DNA from: Tepidisphaeraceae bacterium
GTDB lineage: Bacteria; Planctomycetota; Phycisphaerae; Tepidisphaerales; Tepidisphaeraceae
NCBI GenBank assembly: GCA_025450555.1
Contig: JANWHF010000162.1
Span: 1 to 5,310 of the forward strand
DNA length: 5,310 nucleotides
Reading direction: 5' to 3'
Every line of letters starts with the position of its first letter. Positions within the stretch are counted from its first letter, which is position 1. The position numbers were made by a program, and so were the translations under genes. The notes beneath the pieces are model-generated. The model worked only from the letters and a program-made list of their open reading frames with translations. It did no database searches and was not told the DNA's origin. Of this stretch, positions 1 to 5,051 are shown piece after piece.

Positions 1-1
1 C

Positions 2-124
2 CACACTTACGCCCATCCCGGGAAATATGTGATCGAGGTGGTACTCGAAACTCAAGGCTCACTCAACGGCGCCGATTACTTCAGGAACGTAATTATCAGC
101 ACAATCACCGTCTCGCGGAAGTAG
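2..124 (+). CDS. C-terminal end of a protein with a PKD-like beta-sandwich strand (5' end outside window)
   Basis: Only the last 40 residues are visible, read from the second base of the window to a TAG at 122-124. They begin HTYAHPGKYVIEVVLETQG, which resembles the conserved last strands of PKD (polycystic kidney disease type) domains, where an HxYxxPGxYxVxxxV pattern is typical. Such domains are usually found in secreted or surface proteins as binding or spacer modules. The chain then ends with ADYFRNVIISTITVSRK, a further beta strand. No catalytic residues are visible and the parent protein cannot be identified. It faces the tadA gene tail to tail with about 46 bases between the stops. The PKD assignment rests on one short motif, so it is moderate; that it is coding is supported by the clean frame and stop. 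Confidence 0.55.
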   Translation, partial: HTYAHPGKYVIEVVLETQGSLNGADYFRNVIISTITVSRK

Positions 125-170
125 GAAATCGCTTCCTCACCCTCCTCCTACCCTGAGATGACTTCAAGTT

Positions 171-662
171 TCATTGAGGAGGTGGGGCGTCGCGGGCGGC
201 GGGCTTTGTTCGTCGGATTTTGAAGAAATCGCGCAGAAGCTGGGCGCATTCTTCAGCCAAGACGCCCGGCTGCACTTCGAGCCGATGGTTCAGGCGGGGA
301 TCCGAGCAGAGTTGAAACAATGTGCGGACCGCGCCGGCTTTGGGATCGTCGCAGCCATAGACTAATTTTGAGATGCGGGCGTTGACCATCGCGCCGGCAC
401 ACATCGGGCAGGGTTCGAGCGTGACGTAAAGTGTGCAATCTAAGAGCCGCCAATGGCCAAGGGCGGCACCGGCCTGTCGCATGGCGATCATCTCGGCATG
501 GGCTGTGGGGTCGCGATCGCTTTCGCGGCGGTTGTAGCCGACGCCGATGAGGCGCGCGGTCGGCTCGTGAACGATGACGCAGCCGATCGGCACTTCGTCG
601 GCCGCCAGAGCAAGGCGGGCTTGCTCGATGGCCTGCCGCATCCAGTGGTCTGCATCAGGCAT
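171..662 (-). CDS. tadA: tRNA-specific adenosine-34 deaminase TadA
   Basis: Predicted zinc-dependent deaminase of 163 residues that converts adenosine to inosine at the wobble position (A34) of tRNA-Arg(ACG), letting one tRNA read several CGN codons; it acts in the cytoplasm. Seen in the sequence: the HAE motif (H55, E57, zinc ligand and proton-shuttling glutamate) followed by PCPMC (C85 and C88, the other zinc ligands), the classic cytidine/deoxycytidylate deaminase arrangement. The N-terminal helix (DADHWMRQAIEQARLAL) and the DEVPIGCVIV strand also match TadA. The length is typical of the family. The ATG at 662 is chosen because it directly precedes this N-terminal helix. It has no good Shine-Dalgarno sequence, and it lies 8 bases after the stop of the Nfu-like gene, so translational coupling is likely. 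A few family members are guanine deaminases; the position of HAE/PCxxC and the overall sequence favour TadA. Confidence 0.93.
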   Translation of the reverse strand: MPDADHWMRQAIEQARLALAADEVPIGCVIVHEPTARLIGVGYNRRESDRDPTAHAEMIAMRQAGAALGHWRLLDCTLYVTLEPCPMCAGAMVNARISKLVYGCDDPKAGAVRTLFQLCSDPRLNHRLEVQPGVLAEECAQLLRDFFKIRRTKPAARDAPPPQ

Positions 663-670
663 ATTGGATT

Positions 671-925
671 TTATGTCACGGGAATGACGCGGGTGATCTC
701 CGGGATCTGCTCCCGCAGGTTGGCTTCGATGCCGTACTGAAGGGTCATCTTGCTGCTGGGGCAGCCATGACAGGCGCCATGGAAGCGGATCTGCACGGTG
801 CCGTCGGCAGCGACGTCCACCAGTTCAATATCGCCGCCGTCGGCCTGCACCGAGGGGCGGATCAAATCGAGCACGCCTTGTACGCGATCGCGCATCGAAC
901 TATCGCTTCGCGTTGCTGATCCCAT
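671..925 (-). CDS. NifU C-terminal-domain (Nfu-type) Fe-S cluster carrier
   Basis: Protein of 84 residues made almost wholly of the NifU C-terminal (Nfu) domain. Known members bind a labile 4Fe-4S cluster through a CxxC motif, usually at a dimer interface, and pass it to target enzymes. Seen here: VLDLIRPSVQADGGDIELVDV (residues about 18-38, with the ADGGD signature) and then GACHGCPSS, with C52 and C55 as the cluster ligands. The same frame stays open to an ATG at 1000, but a promoter with TATAAT at 963-968 lies inside that extension. The ATG at 925 has GAGG at 934-937, 8 bases upstream, so 925 is preferred. The ATG at 895 (74 residues) is possible because homology begins there, but its upstream sequence is a poor ribosome site. 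It is the first gene of a unit with tadA. The family is clear; a specific name such as nfuA is not justified because the N-terminal A-type domain is absent. Confidence 0.9.
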   Translation of the reverse strand: MGSATRSDSSMRDRVQGVLDLIRPSVQADGGDIELVDVAADGTVQIRFHGACHGCPSSKMTLQYGIEANLREQIPEITRVIPVT

Positions 926-933
926 GCGGAATG

Positions 934-937
934 CCTC
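934..937 (-). promoter_or_regulatory. Shine-Dalgarno sequence for the Nfu-like gene
   Basis: Read on the minus strand, GAGG lies 8 bases before the ATG at 925. Together with the promoter at 963-990 it decides the start in favour of 925 over the upstream ATG at 1000, which would be ahead of the expected transcript start. Confidence 0.65.
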
Positions 938-962
938 GATTGACGCTGAGGAACTCAACGTG

Positions 963-990
963 ATTATAGCGATCGAGAGCGGGGAAACAA
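963..990 (-). promoter_or_regulatory. sigma-70 type promoter of the Nfu-tadA unit
   Basis: On the minus strand, TTGTTT (985-990, -35, three of six consensus bases) is followed by a 16-base spacer and a perfect TATAAT (963-968, -10). Transcription would start near 955-957, giving a leader of about 30 bases with GAGG before the ATG at 925. The match is seen directly; promoter activity is inferred. Confidence 0.75.
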
Positions 991-1028
991 CGCCGGGCAT
1001 CGGCCGCTGCTATATGTATTGACGGGAG

Positions 1029-1370
1029 TTATGAATTGTCGCGATCGTGGTCGGTGTCGAGCATGTTCAGGAGGTTGCCGGTCATCTGGTCGGCGGTCTT
1101 GAGCACCATGGCGTTGGCGTCGTAGAGCGTCTGACTCAGTTTCAGGTTCACCAGTTCGGTCGGCAGATCGACGTTTGAAGTCTGGGTGTCTGGAGCGGTT
1201 TGCGGATTGTCTTCGAAGCTGGTGCCGGAGATGCCCACGCCGCCGCCGGAAAGCTCGACCAGATCGGCTCGCGGAGGATTGAAGTCGTGCGTATTCAGGT
1301 TTGCGATATTATTGGCCGTCGCGTTCAGCATCGCGCTGGCGGCCTGCATTCCTGAAAGCGAAATGGACAT
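1029..1370 (-). CDS. Short flagellar basal-body rod-like protein (FlgC/FlgG family ends joined by a short linker)
   Basis: Protein of 113 residues from the ATG at 1370. The N-terminus, MSISLSGMQAASAMLNAT followed by ANNIANLNT (about 19-27), matches the conserved coiled-coil start of flagellar rod and hook proteins, where ANNIAN is the hallmark. The C-terminus, from SNVDLPTELVNLKLSQ to MTGNLLNML (about 65-103), matches the rod C-terminal domain, with NVDL and a heptad-rich helix. Only about 35 residues separate the two, so it is shorter than usual FlgC (about 135-150 residues) and far shorter than FlgG. Such proteins polymerise in the periplasmic axial structure through their terminal helices. 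In-frame ATGs at 1382 and 1418 are possible starts. None has a good Shine-Dalgarno sequence, and 1370 is chosen because the rod motif begins there. The frame stays open far upstream, but there it is antisense to the esterase gene and is not coding. No other flagellar gene is in view. The family is clear, the exact role is not. Confidence 0.8.
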   Translation of the reverse strand: MSISLSGMQAASAMLNATANNIANLNTHDFNPPRADLVELSGGGVGISGTSFEDNPQTAPDTQTSNVDLPTELVNLKLSQTLYDANAMVLKTADQMTGNLLNMLDTDHDRDNS

Positions 1371-1566
1371 CGCACTGCTCATGACATTAGGGTGCGCTGT
1401 GGAAGTGAGCGCATCCATGAGCAGATTCGTCGCGGGCGAAGCGCGACTTAACCAGTTGGTGATGGGTACGGAAGCGGGCGGGCGTTTTGTGTGGAAGATG
1501 GAGAGATAAACGCGACCCTGCCACGCGTTTGGGCGCGTCCGGTAAGAAAACAACCCTCTTTTAAGC

Positions 1567-1572
1567 GAAGGG
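1567..1572 (+). promoter_or_regulatory. Probable ribosome binding site of the esterase gene
   Basis: GAAGGG lies 8 bases before the ATG at 1581. It supports this start, directly before the signal peptide, over the in-frame ATG at 1491, which would bury the signal peptide behind 30 residues. Confidence 0.45.
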
Positions 1573-1580
1573 CCAAGATC

Positions 1581-2681
1581 ATGAAAATCGCGGGAATGAC
1601 GTGCGCGGCGGCGCTGCTGGGCGTGTTGTCGGTTTGTCCACCCGCTGGCCTGGCGCAAACGCCGCCGGCCAATGGGCAATCGAATCAGGTAACCAGCGCT
1701 CCGCGCCGCGGCGCCAGGCGTGCGCCGATCACGCCTGAGGAGCAGGCGCAGATCGCCAAGCTCGCGGCGCTGCCGGCGTGGAAGGCCGGCGACGGCAATG
1801 GGGATTACTCGATCGGCCCTGACTATTCGCCCGCGCCAGAGCAACGGCATAAAGCCGGCGTTCCCGAGGGGAAAGTCATCACCTTTGAACTCAAGGCGGC
1901 CGACAGCAAGTTCTATCCGCCCACCGGACTGCGCGGGACGCGCGAGACGCGCAAGGTCACCGTTTACATTCCCTCCCAATACAAGCCCGGCACAGCTGCG
2001 CCGTTCATCGTGTCGGCCGATGCCTACGGCTCGGGACGGAAGCAATTGCCCAACATTCTCGACAACATGATCGCCGAGCATCGTCTGCCGGCCATGGTTG
2101 CCGTCATGGTCGAAAACGGTGGCGGCGATGGCGGTGGCAGCGAGAGGGGGCTCGAATACGACACCGTCTCCGGCAAATTCGCTGAGTTCATCGAAGCAGA
2201 AGTGCTGCCGCGCGTTGAAAAGGAGTGCGGCGTCACGCTCACCAAAAATCCCGATGGCCGCATGACGCTCGGCGGAAGCTCCGGCGGAGCCGTCGCCTTC
2301 ACGATGGCCTGGTTCCATCCCGAGCTGTACCACCGCGTGCTGGTCTATTCCGGCACCTTCGTCAACCAGCAATCGCCCCGCGATCCGCAGTTTCCCCACG
2401 GCGCATGGGAATATCACGAGCATCTGATTCCCGCTTCACCGGCCAAGCCACTGCGCATCTGGCTGGAAGTTGGCGAGCATGACAACGGCTACAACTCTGC
2501 CGCCTCGGGGCTCCATAATTGGGTTCTGGCCAATCAGCGCATGGCGGAGGTCCTTAAGGCAAAGGGATATCACTATCAATTGATCTATGCGAAGAATGCC
2601 GGACATACGGACGGCAAGGTGATCGCTCAGACTTATCCCCAGGCGCTGGAATGGGTGTGGAAGGGGTATGAAGCGAAATGA
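1581..2681 (+). CDS. Exported alpha/beta-hydrolase esterase (enterochelin esterase/esterase D-like)
   Basis: Protein of 366 residues. The first 25 residues form a signal peptide: MK, a hydrophobic core AAALLGVLSV, then PAGLA before QTPPA, a likely signal peptidase I site after A25. A low-complexity Q/P/R-rich stretch follows. From about residue 100 it resembles the Fes/esterase D fold: KVTVYIPSQY and PFIVSADAYG, then MTLGGSSGGAVAFTMAW with nucleophile S234 in GxSxG. EVGEHDNGYN supplies the probable acid D301, and NAGHTDGKV the probable catalytic histidine H342. These three lie in the usual order and spacing. Members hydrolyse ester bonds in substrates such as ferri-enterobactin, feruloyl or acetyl esters; the substrate here cannot be told from sequence. 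It is divergent from the rod-like gene on the other strand, about 210 bases apart, and no convincing promoter was found there. A lipoprotein is unlikely, since C19 follows LSV, a poor lipobox. Confidence 0.87.
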   Translation: MKIAGMTCAAALLGVLSVCPPAGLAQTPPANGQSNQVTSAPRRGARRAPITPEEQAQIAKLAALPAWKAGDGNGDYSIGPDYSPAPEQRHKAGVPEGKVITFELKAADSKFYPPTGLRGTRETRKVTVYIPSQYKPGTAAPFIVSADAYGSGRKQLPNILDNMIAEHRLPAMVAVMVENGGGDGGGSERGLEYDTVSGKFAEFIEAEVLPRVEKECGVTLTKNPDGRMTLGGSSGGAVAFTMAWFHPELYHRVLVYSGTFVNQQSPRDPQFPHGAWEYHEHLIPASPAKPLRIWLEVGEHDNGYNSAASGLHNWVLANQRMAEVLKAKGYHYQLIYAKNAGHTDGKVIAQTYPQALEWVWKGYEAK

Positions 2682-2735
2682 AGCCATTCAAGTCCTCAGC
2701 GCAAGCGCCCTCTGTTGCCCATTAGGGTTCCTCGC

Positions 2736-3020
2736 TTATTGCGGCTCCGTGAGCTGTCGAATCAGCCAATCGAGTTGCATTTGCGCTTTGCTGGTCACGT
2801 CTGCGTAAGCGACCATCAGCCAGTCCGTTACGCCATAGAGCGAGCTGACGCCCTCATTAACTGTCCCGACCACGATCAGCAGCCGGATCTTGGCGGCATG
2901 AACGTGGCGGGTCAGGTCGTCCCGATATTCGCCGGCCTGATTCTCGTCTGTCCGCGAGATCGCGTATGCCCGTCGCTTGAATTCGATCAGCCGGTGCGTC
3001 CGATCGATCCGCTGCTCGGC
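2736..3020 (-). pseudogene. Uncharacterised 94-residue coding segment without a normal start codon
   Basis: On the minus strand a frame runs from about 3020 to a TAA at 2736-2738 and reads AEQRIDRTHRLIEFKRRAYA, then a charged stretch with RTDENQAGEYRDD, then a more hydrophobic part (IRLLIVVGTV, DWLMVAYADV), ending in QLDWLIRQLTEPQ. Third codon positions are mostly G or C, as in the genuine genes here, and the protein is not low in complexity, so it looks like real coding sequence. The same frame has a stop at about 3069, and between the two I find no ATG, GTG or TTG. The nearest candidate is an ATA at about 3029, preceded by GGCGGG. The frame differs from that of the DUF262 piece directly upstream. 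It may be the 3' part of a gene fused by deletion to the DUF262 fragment, or a small gene that lost its start. I do not recognise the family. It ends 54 bases from the esterase stop, tail to tail. Confidence 0.5.
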
Positions 3021-3181
3021 ACGGGGTATCCCGCCACAATCGACTGGACAAGTCTCCCCCGATCATTCTCGGTCCGGACGGATTGGCGCTGAAATCCCAG
3101 TTCCAGATTGATCTGTCGGTTGTTAAGCAGCAGACAAAACTGGTTGATGGTGTGCTCGCCGAAGATGGGTGGGATCGCCAT
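3017..3181 (-). pseudogene. Truncated DUF262 (GmrSD/ParB-like nuclease family) N-terminus
   Basis: From an ATG at 3181 the minus strand encodes MAIPPIFGEHTINQFCLLL, then NRQINLELGFQRQSVRTEND, then RGRLVQSIVAGYPVPS. This matches the start of DUF262 proteins, in which a tINqLc..i..rqInLeP.FQRq.vWt...r..LI.SIi.gyPiPsif pattern leads to an IDGKQR motif. Here the match ends at about residue 55 (3017), and the frame closes with TGA at 2987-2989 after SSGSIGRTG, a non-family tail. Intact members are several hundred residues long and include the GmrS part of type IV restriction enzymes and other defence proteins. The usual tryptophan of vWt is an arginine here (CGG, one base from TGG), another sign of decay. 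The ATG has no Shine-Dalgarno sequence. It lies just beyond the 3' end of tRNA-Leu, a common site for island insertion. The fragment is very likely non-functional; the family call rests on motif memory. Confidence 0.6.
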
Positions 3182-3196
3182 GCAAAAAATGTAAGT

Positions 3197-3202
3197 AAAA
3201 AA
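3197..3202 (-). terminator. Possible T-tract end of the tRNA-Leu transcript
   Basis: About 20 bases past the 3' end of the tRNA the minus strand reads GGCGGG followed by six T, and a second T6 run lies at 3184-3189. No strong hairpin directly precedes the tract, so intrinsic termination is possible but weakly supported. Confidence 0.25.
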
Positions 3203-3222
3203 CCCGCCAGAAGTCGCTTGAT

Positions 3223-3304
3223 TGCCCAGGACAGGACTCGAACCTGCACGCCTTGCGGCACTACCACCTCAAAGTAGCGCGTCTGCCAATTTCGCCACCT
3301 GGGC
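3223..3304 (-). tRNA. tRNA-Leu (anticodon GAG)
   Basis: An 82-base class II tRNA on the minus strand. The acceptor stem GCCCAGG (3298-3304) pairs perfectly with CCTGGGC (3224-3230), with discriminator A at 3223 and no encoded CCA. The anticodon arm CTACT/GGTAG has one G-U pair and encloses the loop TTGAGGT with anticodon GAG at 3268-3270, reading CUC and CUU leucine codons. A long variable arm (GCC-GCAA-GGC) marks a leucine-type tRNA. The T arm GCAGG-TTCGAGT-CCTGT is normal, and the D arm contains GGCGAAATTGGCAGACGC. It closely resembles the Escherichia coli tRNA-Leu(GAG) pattern. Open frames crossing it on both strands, giving NWQTRYFEVV or MPRTGLEPARLA, are artefacts of the tRNA sequence. 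Confidence 0.96.
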
Positions 3305-3319
3305 TTTAGAGCGGCGGGA

Positions 3320-3347
3320 ATTATACGCGCGCTGCCGGTGGTGTCGA
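3320..3347 (-). promoter_or_regulatory. Strong sigma-70 type promoter of tRNA-Leu
   Basis: On the minus strand, TCGACA (3342-3347, five of six -35 consensus bases), a 16-base spacer and a perfect TATAAT (3320-3325). The start would fall near 3312-3314, about 8-10 bases before the mature tRNA at 3304. The bases after the -10 (TCCCGCCGC) are GC-rich, like the discriminator of stringently controlled stable-RNA promoters; that control is an inference. Confidence 0.82.
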
Positions 3348-3500
3348 GGGGCCAGGAAATGTGCGGCGTCGAGCCGCGGTTTATTGGACATTCGTTTTCG
3401 CACCACACAATCGCAGTCACGAAAGAATTCGCGACACACTCCATTTGCTCACGGCTCACATGTATTGGAAATCTCCTTGTCCGGAAGGGATTTCGGCGGA

Positions 3501-3505
3501 GGAGG
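3501..3505 (+). promoter_or_regulatory. Strong Shine-Dalgarno sequence fixing the GTG start of the calpain-like gene
   Basis: GGAGG lies in a purine-rich run (GGAGGAGGAGAGG, 3498-3510), 7 bases before a GTG at 3513. This decides the start: the open frame continues upstream to an ATG at 3222, but that part is antisense to the tRNA and its promoter and reads as an artefact. Confidence 0.8.
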
Positions 3506-3512
3506 AGAGGCC

Positions 3513-4871
3513 GTGAGGAGAAGTGGGAGCATTGCGCTGGCTGCCATCGAGGCTCTGGAAGGGCGGCAGCTTTTATCGGGCGGTCCGCTCGGGATCAGCA
3601 CAGTGGCGCGGGCGGGCAGCCCGGAACTGCGCATCACCGGCACGCCGGGCAATGACCAGATTGCCGTGCGGCAGACATTGGCCGGTTTGGTCGTCTCCAA
3701 TAGCGGCTGGAGTCAGACCTTCACTAAGCCTTTCGCGAGCCTATCGATCGATGCTGGCAACGGCAATGATTCGGTTGCCATCGACGCGTCGGTGAACATC
3801 CCCGCCACCATCTTCGGCGGCGCGGGAAATGACACGCTCTCAGGCGGCTCCGGAAACGACACGATCTACGGCGGCTCCGGAACCAACCAACTCTTTGGAA
3901 ACTCGGGCGACGACACGCTGATCACCATCGGCAGCACGCGCGACACGCTCTGGGGTGGCGCCGGGATGGACAGCTTCTGGACCGACGATAATGGCGCCGA
4001 GCGAATCATGGATGTGTCGCACGGTGAGTCGGCCGCTGGCGATGTGCATCGCGTCGGCGTGCTTAGTGCGACACCGGCTGTTGCGAGCAAGAAAAAGGTC
4101 AAAACCAACCGTGCTCGCAAGCTAACCATCAGCGCTGAGCCGACGACGGACCTGGCGGGTATGATCTACCGAAATTTCGCGAGCGATCCATTGTTCTCTA
4201 CGGCCGGTCCTTCGCCGGATGATGTGCAGCAGGGCGAGGCGGGAGACTGCTATTTGCTCTCGGTGTTATCGTCGGTGGCGAAGGTTGATCCGTGGAGGAT
4301 CCGCCAGTGCATCGTCTCGATGGGCGATGGCAACTACATCGTGCAGTTCATGCAGAATGGGCACGCCTCTTACTTCGAGGTGGATAGCCAGCTTCCGACC
4401 TGGGGCGGATCGCAGCCGGCCTATGCGAGGCTGGGCGATCAGGATTCGATGTGGGTGGCGCTGATGGAAAAGGCCTGGTGCTACGAGCGATCCGCTTCGC
4501 CCAGCTATGCGGGCATCGATTCGGGCTGGATGGACGAGGCCTACACCGCTCTTGGCGCAACGCCGACGTCGGTATTCAGTGCGACGTCTCCTGATGCCCT
4601 GATGTCCTCGATCCATTCGTTGCTGGCGTCAGGAGAATCCGTGACTTTCGCGGCTGGAAGCGCTGCCGATGGCGCGCCGCTGCTGGGCGATCATGCTTAT
4701 TCGGTGGACAGCGTGATCACGGATGCCAGCGGCAACCCTACGTTGCTTCGCCTGCGAAATCCCTGGGGCATCGACGGAGCGGGCAATGATGGAAGCGATG
4801 ATGGTTACGTCACGATCACCGCGCAGCAGGCATTCGATTCAATGCTGGGGATGACCAGCGCCGTCGTGTAA
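3513..4871 (+). CDS. RTX-repeat calpain-family cysteine protease (peptidase C2-like), probable surface protein
   Basis: Protein of 452 residues starting at GTG. Residues 15-23 read LEGRQLLSG, close to the LEPR-XLL type motif at the N-terminus of many planctomycete extracellular proteins; no classical signal peptide is present. Residues about 38-136 form a calcium-binding RTX-type module: RITGTPGND (40-48), GNGND (82-86), then GGAGNDTLSGGSGNDTIYGG (102-121) and GNSGDDTL (129-136). A basic linker (SKKKVKTNRARK) follows. From about 215 to the end is a calpain protease core: QQGEAGDCYLLS with C246 as nucleophile and Q240 for the oxyanion hole, GDHAYSV with H394, and RLRNPWG with N416. The complete triad suggests an active thiol protease. 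The chain ends about 35 residues after NPWG, so it lacks the further domains of animal calpains. Calcium in the RTX part may control folding outside the cell, but this is inference. Substrate unknown. A strong terminator follows, so it appears to be a single-gene unit. Confidence 0.9.
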   Translation: MRRSGSIALAAIEALEGRQLLSGGPLGISTVARAGSPELRITGTPGNDQIAVRQTLAGLVVSNSGWSQTFTKPFASLSIDAGNGNDSVAIDASVNIPATIFGGAGNDTLSGGSGNDTIYGGSGTNQLFGNSGDDTLITIGSTRDTLWGGAGMDSFWTDDNGAERIMDVSHGESAAGDVHRVGVLSATPAVASKKKVKTNRARKLTISAEPTTDLAGMIYRNFASDPLFSTAGPSPDDVQQGEAGDCYLLSVLSSVAKVDPWRIRQCIVSMGDGNYIVQFMQNGHASYFEVDSQLPTWGGSQPAYARLGDQDSMWVALMEKAWCYERSASPSYAGIDSGWMDEAYTALGATPTSVFSATSPDALMSSIHSLLASGESVTFAAGSAADGAPLLGDHAYSVDSVITDASGNPTLLRLRNPWGIDGAGNDGSDDGYVTITAQQAFDSMLGMTSAVV

Positions 4872-4921
4872 GAGCTCTTTTTAGGAGCCGCAACCGGCGG
4901 CAGACAAACTCCTCCTTCTCA

Positions 4922-4961
4922 GCCGGCGTGGTTTCCGCGAGGGGCCACGCCGGCCCTTTTC
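4922..4961 (+). terminator. Rho-independent terminator after the calpain-like gene
   Basis: GCCGGCGTGG (4922-4931) pairs perfectly with CCACGCCGGC (4945-4954). Inside, TTCC/GGGG can extend the stem to a GCGA tetraloop (4937-4940), leaving one T bulged. The stem is followed by CCTTTTC, a short T tract. It lies about 50 bases after the stop at 4871 and separates this gene from the topoisomerase. The stem is very strong; the T tract is only four bases. Confidence 0.8.
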
Positions 4962-4993
4962 ATTCATGCCTTTCGGATTTTCCCGGTACGATT

Positions 4994-5009
4994 TTGGCAC
5001 TCCGCTTGC
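4994..5009 (+). promoter_or_regulatory. sigma-54 (RpoN) -24/-12 promoter for the topoisomerase gene
   Basis: TTGGCAC (4994-5000), five bases, then TTGC (5006-5009) matches the sigma-54 consensus TGGCAC-N5-TTGC at all fixed positions. The GG at 4996-4997 and GC at 5008-5009 are 12 bases apart, as required. The predicted start is near 5021, about 31 bases before the ATG at 5052, leaving room for the ribosome site. Sigma-54 promoters need an enhancer-binding ATPase bound upstream; no clear enhancer site was identified. Confidence 0.7.
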
Positions 5010-5037
5010 GATGATGTGCCGGGAGGTTGTTCTGCGC

Positions 5038-5044
5038 GGAAGGG
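5038..5044 (+). promoter_or_regulatory. Shine-Dalgarno sequence of the topoisomerase gene
   Basis: GGAAGGG ends 7 bases before the ATG at 5052 and supports that start. The upstream ATGs at 4966, 5011 and 5014 are in another frame. Confidence 0.6.
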
Positions 5045-5051
5045 ACAGAAG

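Noticed and set aside
123..137. Small hairpin AGGAA-ATCGC-TTCCT between the first gene and tadA as a shared terminator.
   Set aside because: A five-pair stem with A/T-rich pairs and no following T run on either strand is not convincing.
511..520. Frequent CGATCG/GCGATCGC palindromes (also near 886, 969, 1041, 3001 and 3745).
   Set aside because: Several lie inside genes and could reflect base composition and codon use; a genome-wide count against expectation would be needed to call them a repeat motif.
984..1010. Minus-strand GCCG-ATGCC-CGGC hairpin followed by GTTGTTT as terminator of the rod-like gene.
   Set aside because: The stem has only four pairs, and the T-rich part is better explained as the -35 element of the Nfu-tadA promoter.
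1371..2423. Long minus-strand open frame continuous with the rod-like gene (464 residues if read from 2423).
   Set aside because: The part beyond about 1418 is antisense to the esterase gene, has no family-like sequence, and the rod motif begins at 1370. It is a by-product of high GC content.
3363..3377. Perfect 5-bp inverted repeat GCGGC-GTCGA-GCCGC between the tRNA promoter and the calpain-like gene.
   Set aside because: Too short for a confident terminator, without a T tract, and such repeats are common by chance in GC-rich DNA; an operator role cannot be supported.
3384..3411. TTGGAC followed 16 bases later by CACAAT as a plus-strand promoter for the calpain-like gene.
   Set aside because: Only three of six and four of six consensus bases match; far weaker than the other promoters in the window.
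2857..3459. Minus-strand frame of 200 residues spanning tRNA-Leu.
   Set aside because: It contains PRWRNWQTRYFEVVVPQG, the usual translation of a tRNA-Leu gene, and runs out of frame through the two better supported coding segments.
3222..3512. N-terminal extension of the calpain-like gene from an ATG at 3222.
   Set aside because: It reads through the antisense of tRNA-Leu (MPRTGLEPARLA is a typical artefact) and the tRNA promoter. GTG 3513 has a strong ribosome site and the expected N-terminal motif.
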